Shown piece by piece: positions 51,298 to 60,256 of a DNA stretch of 64,000 bases (positions within the stretch are counted from its first letter, which is position 1; each line of letters starts with the position of its first letter). The DNA is from JAGVSR01 sp963825555. Its GTDB lineage: Bacteria; Pseudomonadota; Alphaproteobacteria; Rhizobiales; Hyphomicrobiaceae. Made by a program: the position numbers and the translations under genes. The notes beneath the pieces were generated by a model, which saw nothing but the letters and a program-made list of their open reading frames with translations, was not told the DNA's origin and searched no databases. Location of the stretch: NCBI GenBank assembly GCA_963825555.1, contig CAWGTZ010000026.1:62001-126000 (forward strand), read 5' to 3'.

Positions 51298-52215
51298 TCA
51301 GCTCTTGCGATTGACGACGAACCGCGCCGCCTTGCGCAGTACATCGGCTTTCGCCCCAAACGGGGCGAGTGCGGCGCTGGCGGACCGTTCCGTTTCCCGC
51401 AGCATCTCTCGCGCGGCGTCCGTTCCCATAAGCGATACGAGGGTTGCCTTGTTGGCCGCGGCGTCCTTGGCCACGGCCTTGCCGACGGTGGCCACGTCCC
51501 CCTCGGCATCGAGAAGATCGTCGGCGATCTGAAACGCAAGTCCGAGAGCCGTGCCGAAATCAACGAGTGCACGCCGATTCTGCTCCGAAGCACCGCCGAG
51601 GATCGCGCCTGCCTCGCAGGCAAAGACAAGAAGCGCACCGGTCTTCATGGCTTGAAGTCGCCGCACGTGATCAGACGTGGGCGATACCGGGTCGCCAAGC
51701 TTGTCGGCCATCAGGTCGAGCGCCTGGCCGCCGACCATGCCGGCTGCACCCGCCGCGCGCGCCAGTGCCGAAACGAGAGCCACCCGGACGGCCGGATCGG
51801 GATGCGTGGTATGTCGGGCCAGAACTTCGAAAGCCAGCGTCAGCAGACCGTCGCCAGCAAGAATGGCCGTCCACTCGTCATAGGCTTTCCAGACGGTAGG
51901 CTGCCCGCGTCGGAGCGTATCGTTGTCCATCGCCGGAAGGTCGTCGTGGGCCAGCGAGTAGCAGTGGACGAGTTCCAGCGCGGCGCCCGTTTCGGCCGCC
52001 TGCTTTGGCGGCACGCCAAATAGCGCCGCGGTCTCAATGACCAGCAGAGGCCGCACGCGCTTGCCACCGCCCAGCACAGCGTGGCGCATGGCCGCGATCA
52101 ATCGCCCCGCCTGCTGCTCAGGCGCCTCGCCGGCAAGGCTTTTTTCGCTGAGAATACGATCGAGGGCGGCCTCAGTCAGCTGAGCGGCGCTGGCAAGGCT
52201 TTGCGCAAAAGTCAT
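51298..52215 (-). CDS. ispA: Polyprenyl (farnesyl/geranyl) diphosphate synthase
   Basis: A short-chain trans-isoprenyl diphosphate synthase that extends DMAPP with IPP. The 305-residue protein has GGGKRVRPLL, the first aspartate-rich motif HDDLPAMDND, MVGGQALDL, and the second motif QIADDLLDAEGD. The layout around the first motif (DDLPAMD, with SLAH before it) fits bacterial farnesyl or geranylgeranyl synthases; product length cannot be read with certainty. It is divergent from mtgA across 178 bases. Confidence 0.92.
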   Translation of the reverse strand: MTFAQSLASAAQLTEAALDRILSEKSLAGEAPEQQAGRLIAAMRHAVLGGGKRVRPLLVIETAALFGVPPKQAAETGAALELVHCYSLAHDDLPAMDNDTLRRGQPTVWKAYDEWTAILAGDGLLTLAFEVLARHTTHPDPAVRVALVSALARAAGAAGMVGGQALDLMADKLGDPVSPTSDHVRRLQAMKTGALLVFACEAGAILGGASEQNRRALVDFGTALGLAFQIADDLLDAEGDVATVGKAVAKDAAANKATLVSLMGTDAAREMLRETERSASAALAPFGAKADVLRKAARFVVNRKS

Positions 52216-52393
52216 GAAGGGCTTACCTAGTCGGCGGGTGGTGGCTGTATGGCGTGGGGCGAAGCCTTATCATGCATCGAGGACCCGGTGCGAGCGAACG
52301 TCTGTCTCACGAGGGGGCAGCGTGGCTGAAGCCGATGCATGATGTGCAATCCGATGATCCGGTTCGCCCGGATCGTATGAGGAACTCCCTGAC

Positions 52394-53614
52394 GTGAGTG
52401 GCGATGGTGAGCCTCCGATGGGTGCGGATCTGATGCGCGGGGCGGCATCCGAAACAAACAGTTCTTCCCAAGATGTGGACATCCTTGTCGCCATGGCTGC
52501 CCGCCGGATAGCCGAAGCGGTGCAGAGGGCACAGCATCGCACATTGGCCCCAGTGCCTCCTGCGCAAGCGTCCGAACAAACGCCCGTGCTGGAGTCGCAA
52601 GATGTTTCGCTGGTGCAGTCGCCCGGAGGGGACGGCCCGGTTGCGGTGCGATCCGAGCCGCCCGCCCCGCAGTTGATACCCAATCCGGCTGCGGATAACG
52701 CGTCCCCTCCTACGAATCTTCAAACCGAGGGGGAACTCAAATCAACTGAACCGGGCGCCATGCCGATTGCGCTACCGCGCTCCGAAGCGGCTGCAACTCA
52801 GGCCGACAACGTCCCTCCGGCAGAAGCTCCGCCATCGGGGTCCAGTTTCCCCCGGCTCACTTGGAAACGGCTGTCGAAGGCCGCGCTTGTGCTCGTGGGT
52901 GGCTACTTCGCCTTGGTCGTCGCTCTCATCTTCCTCTATCGCTTCATTCCTCCGCCTGCGTCGACCCTGATGATCTATCAATGGTTTTCCGGAACCAGCA
53001 TTCAGCGGACCTGGGTGCCGATAGACAGCATGTCGCCCAACCTCATCCGGGCGGTCGTTATCGCTGAAGACTGGGGGTTCTGCGATCATTACGGTGTTGA
53101 TCTCGTGGCGATCGAAAAGGCTCTCGAACAGGCCGGTGAAGGCAAAATCCCGCGCGGGGCGAGCACGATTTCCATGCAGGTTGTCAAAAATCTCTTTCTG
53201 ACGCAGTCGAAGAGTTACGTGCGCAAGGGGGTCGAGATCCCTCTCACCTTCGTGGCCGAGTTCTTCTGGTCGAAAAAGCGGATGCTTGAGATCTATCTGA
53301 ACATCGCCGAGTGGGGCCCCGGCGTCTTCGGGGCTGAGGCCGCTGCCCAGCATCACTTCTCCAAGTCCGCCGCGAAGCTGTCGGAGCGGGAGGCGGCCCT
53401 CCTGGCCTCGGTACTGCCTAATCCAATGATCCGGGATGCCGGCAATCCGGGAAGGCTGACCCGCAAAAAGGCGACCGTGATCCAGTCGCGGATGAGGGCG
53501 GCGGGGCCCGTGGCCGATTGCGTCATGCCAGCCCCCAGGGGGGCGAAGTCCTCGTCAAAAAGCAGCTCTGGCTGGGAAACGAAGGTGAAGAACAGGGCTG
53601 GCGCGCCTCCGTGA
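52394..53614 (+). CDS. mtgA: Monofunctional peptidoglycan glycosyltransferase with long N-terminal extension
   Basis: MtgA polymerises lipid II into glycan strands at the outer face of the inner membrane. The GT51 domain (about residues 190-360) has the catalytic glutamate in IAEDWGFCDHYGVD (Glu225), RGASTISMQVVKNLFL, and EIYLNIAEWGPGVFGAEAAA. A single membrane helix lies at 162-183. About 160 residues of Pro/Ala/Glu-rich, probably cytoplasmic sequence precede it, against a usual total length near 230-240, so the protein is much longer than typical. The start GTG at 52394 could be too early. The ispA-mtgA-rpmF order is common in Rhizobiales. Confidence 0.92.
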   Translation: MSGDGEPPMGADLMRGAASETNSSSQDVDILVAMAARRIAEAVQRAQHRTLAPVPPAQASEQTPVLESQDVSLVQSPGGDGPVAVRSEPPAPQLIPNPAADNASPPTNLQTEGELKSTEPGAMPIALPRSEAAATQADNVPPAEAPPSGSSFPRLTWKRLSKAALVLVGGYFALVVALIFLYRFIPPPASTLMIYQWFSGTSIQRTWVPIDSMSPNLIRAVVIAEDWGFCDHYGVDLVAIEKALEQAGEGKIPRGASTISMQVVKNLFLTQSKSYVRKGVEIPLTFVAEFFWSKKRMLEIYLNIAEWGPGVFGAEAAAQHHFSKSAAKLSEREAALLASVLPNPMIRDAGNPGRLTRKKATVIQSRMRAAGPVADCVMPAPRGAKSSSKSSSGWETKVKNRAGAPP

Positions 53615-53787
53615 TTGTAGTATAAGGCGCGCTCTGTGGCCTGGATTGCCCCTGCCGCAACGGTGAGTTGCGCGCTAGCGGGCACGGCCAGAGCCTTGAA
53701 ATTCGGGAATTTTCTCCTTGCTTCACAGGGGCTTAGCACCTCTTCTCGCAAGAGAAAACCCATTGATATGCGAGCGGAGTAACGAAA

Positions 53788-53973
53788 ATGGCCGTACCCA
53801 GGAAGAAAGTATCCCGGATGAAGACCGGGCAGCGCCGGGCACACGATGCGCTCACGCGTCCTACCTACGTTGAGGACAAAGAGAGCGGTGAGCGCCGCCG
53901 TCCCCATCATATTGACTTGAAGACGGGCAAGTATCGTGGCCGTCAGATTCTGGCGCCCAAGGCCGACGTCTAA
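53788..53973 (+). CDS. rpmF: 50S ribosomal protein L32
   Basis: A 61-residue basic protein with the L32 signature AVPRKKVSRMKTGQRRAHDA and a C-terminal LKTGKYRGRQIL. It is the cysteine-free, zinc-independent form found in many alphaproteobacteria. GAGCGGAG precedes the ATG. The 173-base gap after mtgA contains a small hairpin, TTCTC-GCAA-GAGAA, close to the start. Confidence 0.96.
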   Translation: MAVPRKKVSRMKTGQRRAHDALTRPTYVEDKESGERRRPHHIDLKTGKYRGRQILAPKADV

Positions 53974-54101
53974 GGACTGTTGAACCGGTCTTTTTCAATC
54001 TGGGAGCGCGACAGCATCGCGCGGGCGTCCGTCGATTAATGGCGTGGAACTGCTAGGTTGGAAAGCCCGGTTTACCGGGGGAAACGCGAGGGGAGAGACC
54101 G

Positions 54102-54509
54102 ATGACGCTTGCCGCACTGCCGCTGACGATCATTCCGTTCATACTTTACAACCTCCTCGTACTCCTCGGGGTGGACCTCAATGCGTCCATGATCGGCGAG
54201 GGCATCACCATGCTGAGCGGGGGTGTGTGGAAGCTGACCTGGGGTGATCTCCTTCTGCTGCTCGCAATGGTCGTCCTTTTTATCGAGATCGTGAAGGCAA
54301 CATACACGGGCACGGCGTCCATGATGAACCATGGCCTCTCAATGGTTGTGTTCATCGCATTCCTGGTCGAATTCCTGATGGTTCAGCAGGCCGCTACGTC
54401 AGTCTTCTTCCTGCTCATGATGTCAGCCCTGATCGATGTCATCGCCGGTTTCACAATCGGTATCCGGGTGGCGCGCCGCGACATCGGCTTCGGCGCCGGA
54501 GACCATTGA
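54102..54509 (+). CDS. Four-helix integral membrane protein, unknown
   Basis: A 135-residue, very hydrophobic protein with about four membrane segments (LPLTIIPFILYNLLVLLGV; LLLLLAMVVLFIEIV; LSMVVFIAFLVEFLMV; VFFLLMMSALIDVIAGF). It ends in a short cytoplasmic-looking RVARRDIGFGAGDH. GGGGAGAGACCG is a strong ribosome site for the ATG at 54102. It is followed by a good terminator, so it is probably a single-gene unit. I do not recognise a named function. Confidence 0.78.
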   Translation: MTLAALPLTIIPFILYNLLVLLGVDLNASMIGEGITMLSGGVWKLTWGDLLLLLAMVVLFIEIVKATYTGTASMMNHGLSMVVFIAFLVEFLMVQQAATSVFFLLMMSALIDVIAGFTIGIRVARRDIGFGAGDH

Positions 54510-54549
54510 GCCGTCCCATCATCGCGGCATCAGTTGTCGAGAAATAGAG

Positions 54550-54579
54550 CGGCGCGCCGGTTCCCTGGCGTGCCGTTTT
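54550..54579 (+). terminator. Terminator of the four-helix membrane protein gene
   Basis: CGGCGCGCC and GGCGTGCCG form a 9-bp stem with one G-T around eight bases, followed by TTTT. It begins 40 bases after the stop codon. Confidence 0.78.
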
Positions 54580-54709
54580 CGCTATGAAACCTTACTATTC
54601 GATCCAAATTTTAAGTGTTGTTAGGAATTTGGAACTAGCTTCATGGCAAGTTTGGGATGGGTAGCGGCATCAGGAGGCCGCCTTTTCTTGTCCGAGTACG
54701 GGGACCTCA

Positions 54710-56470
54710 GTGAGTTGTTCTCATAAGTCGATCGGTTCTGCCGCGGGCGCCAACGCCGCCGTCGCCGAAACGGAGTTGGATCCGTTGACGGAGACGGAGG
54801 GCTTTGATCTCGTGGGTGTTCTGTCGTCGATCGACGAGACCGCTTACATCTGGGATCTCGCGACCGATCGCATCGAGTGGGAGAGCAACGCTATTGCGGT
54901 GCTCGGCGTCGATGATATTTCCCAGATTCAGACGGGCGCGGGATTCGATCGCTTCATCGCGCCCGAGCATGCCCACATCAGAATGTCAGCCTTCAATGGC
55001 GGATCTCCCAAGACACAGGTGACCGGTACGCCCTACAGGATGCAGTACCGGATTCTGCCCCAAGGACAGCGGGGCATACCCGTGTGGATCGAGGATCATG
55101 GTCGCTGGTGGCCTGATGCCGACGGCCGTCCTCAGCGTGCGCGTGGCGTTCTGCGCGTCGTGGCCGACAGCATCATGGAAGAGCAGCGGCTTTTGTATCG
55201 CAACGATCATGACGAGCTGACCGGCCAGCTCAACCGGGCCCGCCTTACGGAGGCGCTCAACTCGGTTATCGCGCGCTGCATGCGCTCGGAAGGCCAGGCG
55301 GCCTTTCTGATGGTGGCGATCAATAACCTGGCCAAGGTCAACGAGACGTTCGGACACCACGTGGGCGATGAGGTCATCGCCGCTGTGGTCAACTCCATAA
55401 AGTCGAAGCTGCGCGGCGGCGATACGCTCGGCCGCTACTCGGCCAACAAGTTTGGCGTGATTCTGCATGATTGCGGTCCTGGCGCCATGGCCATGGCGGC
55501 GGAACGGTTCTTGCGCGCAGTACGCGAACTCACGATCCGCACCACCGGCGTGCAGGTTCAGGCCACGGTTTCCATCGGCGGCGTCGTCCTTCTGGAGCAG
55601 GCCGAAACAGTGCATCAGGCTATGAGCTGCGCGCTGCAGGCCCTGGATCGTGCCAAGCAGCACCGCCTCGAGGGGTTCGTCGCGTACGAGCCCAATTCTG
55701 CTGCGGATGATTTGCGCCAGCGAAATATGGCCATGGTTGACGATGTCATCCGCGCATTGGAGGAAGGCCGCATGCGGCTCGTGCTCCAACCGATGGTGGA
55801 CTCGCGAACCGGTGAGCCGCGGATCTACGAATGTCTGCTTCGGATGGAGCGCGAAGACGGCGAGATGGTCTCCGCCGGCCAGTTCATCGAGCTCGCTGAG
55901 CAGCTCGGCCTCTCACGGTATATCGACAAGAGCGCACTGGAGATGGCCGTGGCGCTCCTGAAGCAGCACCCGGATCTCACGCTCTCCGTCAACGTGTCGA
56001 GCCTCACCGCGAACGAGCCGGATTGGATGACCAGCCTACGCAGCTTGACCGGCGAGGATCGCAGCATCACAAGCCGCTTGATCGTTGAGATCACCGAGAC
56101 CAGTGTGATCGTCGATATGGATTCGATGAAGACCTTCGTGGATACCCTGCGCGAATTGGGCTGCCGCATAGCCATCGACGACTTCGGGGCCGGCTACACG
56201 TCCTTCAAGAACCTCAAGGCGCTCAAGGTCGACATGGTGAAGATCGACGGCGCGTTCGTTAGGGATCTGGCCGCGGATCAGACTGATCAGGCCTTTATCC
56301 GCACGATGGTGGACATCGCCCGCACCTTCAATATGGAAACGGTGGCTGAGTGGGTTGGCGACGAGACGACGGTGCGTCTCCTGACCGAGGCCGGTGTCGA
56401 CTATCTACAGGGCTACCACTTCGGGGCGCCGATCCCGCCTGAGGAGCTGCCTGATGCGCGGGCAACCTGA
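54710..56470 (+). CDS. PAS-GGDEF-EAL protein, probable c-di-GMP phosphodiesterase
   Basis: A 586-residue cytoplasmic protein without membrane segments. A PAS-like sensor covers about 30-160 (AYIWDLATDRIEWESNAIAV). The GGDEF domain (about 165-330) is degenerate: the active-site loop reads GRYSANKFGV instead of GGDEF, so no cyclase activity is expected. The EAL domain (about 345-580) keeps YECLLR, NVSSLTANEPDW, VEITET, DDFGAGYTSF, VKIDGAFVRDL and TVAEWV, which include the metal-binding and catalytic acids. It should hydrolyse c-di-GMP. GTG at 54710 is the start, with GGGGA upstream. Confidence 0.9.
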   Translation: MSCSHKSIGSAAGANAAVAETELDPLTETEGFDLVGVLSSIDETAYIWDLATDRIEWESNAIAVLGVDDISQIQTGAGFDRFIAPEHAHIRMSAFNGGSPKTQVTGTPYRMQYRILPQGQRGIPVWIEDHGRWWPDADGRPQRARGVLRVVADSIMEEQRLLYRNDHDELTGQLNRARLTEALNSVIARCMRSEGQAAFLMVAINNLAKVNETFGHHVGDEVIAAVVNSIKSKLRGGDTLGRYSANKFGVILHDCGPGAMAMAAERFLRAVRELTIRTTGVQVQATVSIGGVVLLEQAETVHQAMSCALQALDRAKQHRLEGFVAYEPNSAADDLRQRNMAMVDDVIRALEEGRMRLVLQPMVDSRTGEPRIYECLLRMEREDGEMVSAGQFIELAEQLGLSRYIDKSALEMAVALLKQHPDLTLSVNVSSLTANEPDWMTSLRSLTGEDRSITSRLIVEITETSVIVDMDSMKTFVDTLRELGCRIAIDDFGAGYTSFKNLKALKVDMVKIDGAFVRDLAADQTDQAFIRTMVDIARTFNMETVAEWVGDETTVRLLTEAGVDYLQGYHFGAPIPPEELPDARAT

Positions 56471-56523
56471 CGGTTGCCAGAAGACATAGGTGACTCACGC
56501 CCGGCAGATCCGGGTGGATGCAC

Positions 56524-56546
56524 GCGCCCGTGATGGGTCGCTTTTT
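56524..56546 (+). terminator. Terminator of the PAS-GGDEF-EAL gene
   Basis: GCGCCC and GGG-T-CGC form a short stem with one bulge around GTGAT, followed by TTTTT. It lies 54 bases past the stop codon, in the gap with the convergent phaR. Confidence 0.6.
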
Positions 56547-56567
56547 CTGTCCGAAGAACGGATGAAT

Positions 56568-56594
56568 GATCGAACCTGAAGTTCAGGTCCGATC
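56568..56594. repeat. Long inverted repeat across the phaR stop codon
   Basis: GATCGAACCTGAA and TTCAGGTCCGATC pair over 12 of 13 positions around a single base, covering the phaR stop at 56583-56585. There is no U-tract after it on the minus strand, so it looks more like an mRNA 3' stability hairpin than a simple terminator. Confidence 0.7.
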
Positions 56595-57245
56595 CTTGGT
56601 CAGGCGCTCGAGGCTGCGCTGCATCGATTCGAGCTGCGACTTCAGCTCCGAAATTTCATCCCGCTCACCCGTTCCGGCCACGGCCTGGATGGCGGGCTTT
56701 TCATCCCCGGTCTCACCAGCCGGGGCATCGGCTTTGCGGCCGCCCGGCTGCGCTGCGGCGCCGAACGAGGTCCACATGGCCACTGCCTGCTCGAACATCG
56801 CCATGTTCTTGCGAGCCTGCTCCTGATAGGCCTCGAAGGCTGCTGCAGGATTGGTAAACGCAGCCGTGAACTGGGAGCGGATCTTCTCCTGCTCCTTGAC
56901 GAGGTTTTCCAGGCTGAACTGCAGATAGCTCGGGACCATGCGGCCGATTTGATCGTCATAGAACCGGATCAGCTGGCGCAGGAACGGCGTCGGCAGCATC
57001 GATTGGCCATCGCCGCGGCTTTCCTGCTCGACGATGATCTGGGTGAGCACGGAGTGGGTGAGGTCGTCGCCAGTCTTGGCGTCATAGACCACGAAATCCT
57101 TGTCCGCGCGAACCATGCCCGCGAGATCGTCGAGCGTCACGTACTGGCTGGTCTCGGTATTGTAGAGACGCCGGTTCGCGTACTTCTTGATGACGATGGC
57201 TTCGCGTTTTTCGGATTGAGACTCGAGTTTGTTCAGGGTGGCCAT
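56583..57245 (-). CDS. phaR: Polyhydroxyalkanoate synthesis repressor PhaR
   Basis: PhaR binds PHB and DNA and represses phasin and other PHB genes until granules form. The 220-residue protein has the N-terminal PHA_gran_rgn-type DNA-binding block IVIKKYANRRLYNTETSQYV and TLDDLAGMVRADKDFVVYDA. A middle phasin-like region follows (NPAAAFEAYQEQARKNMAMF), and the C-terminus is a coiled coil (ELKSQLESMQRSLERLTKD). ATG at 57245 (MATLNKLES) begins the conserved part. It is divergent from phaA-phaB, the usual alphaproteobacterial arrangement. Confidence 0.95.
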   Translation of the reverse strand: MATLNKLESQSEKREAIVIKKYANRRLYNTETSQYVTLDDLAGMVRADKDFVVYDAKTGDDLTHSVLTQIIVEQESRGDGQSMLPTPFLRQLIRFYDDQIGRMVPSYLQFSLENLVKEQEKIRSQFTAAFTNPAAAFEAYQEQARKNMAMFEQAVAMWTSFGAAAQPGGRKADAPAGETGDEKPAIQAVAGTGERDEISELKSQLESMQRSLERLTKDRT

Positions 57246-57480
57246 GCCCGTGCTTTCTTTTGCGTGTTGCAGTGCGGCATCGTAGCACACGCTTAGCGCA
57301 GGTTGCCAGAGCCTCGTGCACCTCTTTTGGGCGGTTTTGCCGCCCGCATGTGCAATTGCGATTGCGCGAAGGTTGCTGGTATGGGTTCACTATGGACGGC
57401 GCACAAGTTTCCAAAATGGATAGGCGCCGCGCAAGACCCCAAGCGCCAAAGTCTTTACGCCGGGAGGAGGCCGGATTTCA

Positions 57481-58668
57481 ATGAGCCAGGATACCGATAT
57501 CGTCATCGTCAGTGCTGCGCGGACCCCCGTGGGGTCATTCAGCGGTTCACTCTCCTCCCTACCTGCACACGAGCTGGGGATCGTGGCCATAAAGGCGGCG
57601 CTTCAGCGCGCTAATGTTAAACCAGGTGATGTCTCTGAGGTCATCCTCGGTCAGGTTCTGACCGCAGCCCAGGGCCAGGGACCGGCTCGCCGCGCAGCGA
57701 TCGGTGCCGGCATTCCGGTTGACGCACCAGCCTGGGGCATCAATCAAATCTGCGGCTCCGGACTTAGGGCTGTCGCGCTGGGCGCACAGCAGATCCAGAC
57801 AGGCGCAGCTGACATCGTTGTTGCCGGCGGTCAAGAGAGCATGAGCCAGTCGAACCATGCCATGCTGCTGCGTGAAGGCACGAAGATGGGTGACGGCAAG
57901 CTCATCGACACCATGATCCGCGATGGTCTCTGGGACAGCTTCAACAACTACCACATGGGTACGACGGCAGAGAACGTCGCGCGCCAGTGGCAGATCACTC
58001 GTGAGGAGCAGGACAAGTTCGCCGTCGCCTCGCAGAACAAGGCGGAAGCTGCGCGCAAGGCCGGCAAGTTCAAGGACGAGATCGCGCCCGTCACTATCAA
58101 GACCCGTAAAGGCGAGACGGTCGTGGACACCGACGAATACATCAAGGAAGGCGTCACATTGGAGAGCGTTGCCAAACTGCGCCCGGCATTCGATCCCAAG
58201 GAAGGCACTGTAACGGCCGCGAACGCTTCGGGCATCAACGACGGTGCGGCCGTCGTCGTTCTCATGACGGCTGGTGAAGCCAAGAAGCGCGGGCTGAAGC
58301 CTCTGGCGCGCATCGCGTCGTGGGCCCAGGCTGGCGTGGATCCTTCGATCATGGGCACAGGACCGATCCCGGCCTCCAAGAAGGCGCTTGAGCGCGCCGG
58401 CTGGACAATCCAGGATCTCGATCTCATCGAAGCCAACGAGGCCTTCGCTGCACAGGCGATCTCAGTCAACAAGGGTCTTGGCTGGGACACGGACAAGGTC
58501 AACGTCAATGGCGGCGCTATCGCCATCGGTCACCCGATCGGCGCTTCTGGTTGCCGTGTGCTGACGACGCTGCTCTATGAGATGCAGCGCCGAGACGCCA
58601 AGAAGGGCCTTGCTACACTTTGCATCGGTGGTGGCATGGGCATAGCTGTCTGCGTCGCCCGCGACTGA
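57481..58668 (+). CDS. phaA: Acetyl-CoA C-acetyltransferase (beta-ketothiolase)
   Basis: PhaA condenses two acetyl-CoA to acetoacetyl-CoA, the first step to PHB. The 395-residue thiolase has the acylated cysteine in NQICGSGLRAVALG (near residue 90) and GGQESMSQSNHAM. The C-terminal catalytic pair is in GGAIAIGHPIGASGCRVLTT (His) and CIGGGMGIAVCVAR (Cys). Length is normal. It is followed by phaB after 101 bases, with a hairpin between. It is divergent from phaR, so PhaR may act in the shared 235-base gap. Confidence 0.96.
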   Translation: MSQDTDIVIVSAARTPVGSFSGSLSSLPAHELGIVAIKAALQRANVKPGDVSEVILGQVLTAAQGQGPARRAAIGAGIPVDAPAWGINQICGSGLRAVALGAQQIQTGAADIVVAGGQESMSQSNHAMLLREGTKMGDGKLIDTMIRDGLWDSFNNYHMGTTAENVARQWQITREEQDKFAVASQNKAEAARKAGKFKDEIAPVTIKTRKGETVVDTDEYIKEGVTLESVAKLRPAFDPKEGTVTAANASGINDGAAVVVLMTAGEAKKRGLKPLARIASWAQAGVDPSIMGTGPIPASKKALERAGWTIQDLDLIEANEAFAAQAISVNKGLGWDTDKVNVNGGAIAIGHPIGASGCRVLTTLLYEMQRRDAKKGLATLCIGGGMGIAVCVARD

Positions 58669-58688
58669 GACTGCTTCCGAACTGAGAG

Positions 58689-58720
58689 CCGGGTCGCCGC
58701 CGAACAGAGTGACCCGGTTT
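58689..58720 (+). terminator. Hairpin between phaA and phaB (partial terminator?)
   Basis: CCGGGTC and GACCCGG form a perfect 7-bp stem with a 15-base loop, followed by TTTCTTC. It may reduce read-through into phaB or process the transcript; the U-tract is imperfect. Confidence 0.45.
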
Positions 58721-58769
58721 CTTCATCACCTGATCTCGAAAATCAAAATCTACTCCAGGGAGGTTTCAC

Positions 58770-59495
58770 ATGGCACGAGTTGCCCTCGTCACCGGCGGTA
58801 CGCGCGGTATCGGGCATGCGATTTCGGTCGCGCTGAAGAATGCTGGTTATCGCGTTGCTGCGAGCTATGCCGGCAATGACGCCGCGGCTCAGCAGTTCCA
58901 GGTGGAGACGGGCATTCCCGTCTACAAGTTCGATGTATCGAGCTTTGAGGCCAGCGATCAGGCGGTGAAGCAGATCGAGAAAGATCTCGGTCCGATCGAC
59001 GTGCTCGTGAACAATGCGGGTATCACCAAGGACACCATGTTCCACAAGATGACGAAGGAGCACTGGGACGCTGTCATTGGCACCAACCTCAATGGTCTCT
59101 TCAACGTGACCCGTCCCGTCTGGGAAGGCATGCGCGCGCGCAAGTTCGGCCGCGTGATCAACATCTCGTCCATCAACGGGCAGAAGGGTCAGATGGGCCA
59201 GGTGAACTACTCCGCCTCGAAGGCCGGTGACCTTGGCTTCACGAAGGCACTTGCCCAGGAAGGCGCCCGCGCCGGTATCACCGTCAACGCGATCTGCCCG
59301 GGCTACATCGCTACTGAAATGGTGAAGGCAGTGCCCCAGGAAGTCATGGAGAAGAACATTCTCCCGCAGATCCCTGTCGGCCGTCTCGGCGAGCCAAGCG
59401 AGATCGCGCGCTGCGTCGTTTTCCTCGCTTCCGATGATGCGGGTTTCATCACCGGATCGACGATTACCGCGAATGGCGGTCAGTACTTCATCTAA
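58770..59495 (+). CDS. phaB: Acetoacetyl-CoA reductase
   Basis: PhaB reduces acetoacetyl-CoA with NADPH to (R)-3-hydroxybutyryl-CoA, the monomer for PHB synthase. The 241-residue short-chain dehydrogenase has the cofactor motif TGGTRGIGHAISVAL, NNAGITKD, and the catalytic triad Ser (NISSINGQKGQMGQ), Tyr and Lys in VNYSASKAGDLGFTKA. AGGGAGG is a strong ribosome site. The PHB synthase gene phaC is not in the window. Confidence 0.96.
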   Translation: MARVALVTGGTRGIGHAISVALKNAGYRVAASYAGNDAAAQQFQVETGIPVYKFDVSSFEASDQAVKQIEKDLGPIDVLVNNAGITKDTMFHKMTKEHWDAVIGTNLNGLFNVTRPVWEGMRARKFGRVINISSINGQKGQMGQVNYSASKAGDLGFTKALAQEGARAGITVNAICPGYIATEMVKAVPQEVMEKNILPQIPVGRLGEPSEIARCVVFLASDDAGFITGSTITANGGQYFI

Positions 59496-59542
59496 ACAGA
59501 ATTCCTAGATTCAGGCGCCTTGCGTCATCGACCCGACATTGG

Positions 59543-59576
59543 AGCGCCCCGCGGCGAAGGCTGCGGGGCGCTTTCT
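59543..59576 (+). terminator. Terminator of phaB
   Basis: AGCGCCCCGC and GCGGGGCGCT form a perfect 10-bp stem with a ten-base loop, followed by TTTC. It lies between phaB and the convergent btaB gene. Confidence 0.72.
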
Positions 59577-59581
59577 GCGCT

Positions 59582-60256
59582 TCAGTGGTTGCTTGCGTTC
59601 GGGGGACGCGACAGTACGGCATAATCAGTATAGCCGCGGTGCAAGCGGCTGAACGACAAGCTGAGACCTAGGTGAGTGGCGACACGATGTGCCTCAGCCT
59701 CCAGATCGGATCGAGGTGTGACGGTGTAATGATCAAGAAATGAAAATAGGGCGCGCTTGAAGGTGGCTGGCAGATGCTCGCACTGTCCGAAGTCCACAAT
59801 GTGCAACTGCCCGCCAGGCGCAACGTGCGTAGCCCCAGTGGCGAGAGCTTTCTGCCAGCCAGGGATCATCGAGAGGGCATACGAGAAGAAGACCCGGTCG
59901 AAGGACTGAACACCGAGTGCCTCGGCCGCGGAGAAGTTTGTCGCGTCACCCTGTGCGATCCGGATCCTAGTCGCAAGGCCCCGTCGCCTGATCGACGCGG
60001 AGGCCGTTTCGAGCATGGCGCGAGAAACGTCGATGCCGTAAATGCGCGCTTCCGGGTAGGCCTCGGCGATCCGGACAAGATTCCATGCGGTACCGCAGCC
60101 AATTTCAAGAACGGTCTCGCCGGGATGCAGATCCAATTTCGAGATCAGTTGCTTGCGGCCTATGAGGTAGTGGGTGCGGGTCAGGTCGTAGATGAAGCGC
60201 TGGAAGCGGTAGTGCCGGTCCATGCGCTCCGCATCCGAGAGGCTGGCGCTGCTCAT
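59582..60256 (-). CDS. btaB: SAM-dependent methyltransferase, likely BtaB of betaine-lipid synthesis
   Basis: BtaB adds three methyl groups to diacylglyceryl-homoserine to give DGTS. The 224-residue class I methyltransferase has motif I VLEIGCGTAWNLVRIAEAYP, motif II IYGIDVSRAMLETA, and the lipid-enzyme-like start MDRHYRFQRFIYDLTRTHYL. This is the pattern expected of BtaB/PmtA relatives. Its ATG overlaps the btaA stop (ATGA at 60253-60256), so the two are coupled. Assignment rests on this pairing. Confidence 0.88.
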   Translation of the reverse strand: MSSASLSDAERMDRHYRFQRFIYDLTRTHYLIGRKQLISKLDLHPGETVLEIGCGTAWNLVRIAEAYPEARIYGIDVSRAMLETASASIRRRGLATRIRIAQGDATNFSAAEALGVQSFDRVFFSYALSMIPGWQKALATGATHVAPGGQLHIVDFGQCEHLPATFKRALFSFLDHYTVTPRSDLEAEAHRVATHLGLSLSFSRLHRGYTDYAVLSRPPNASNH

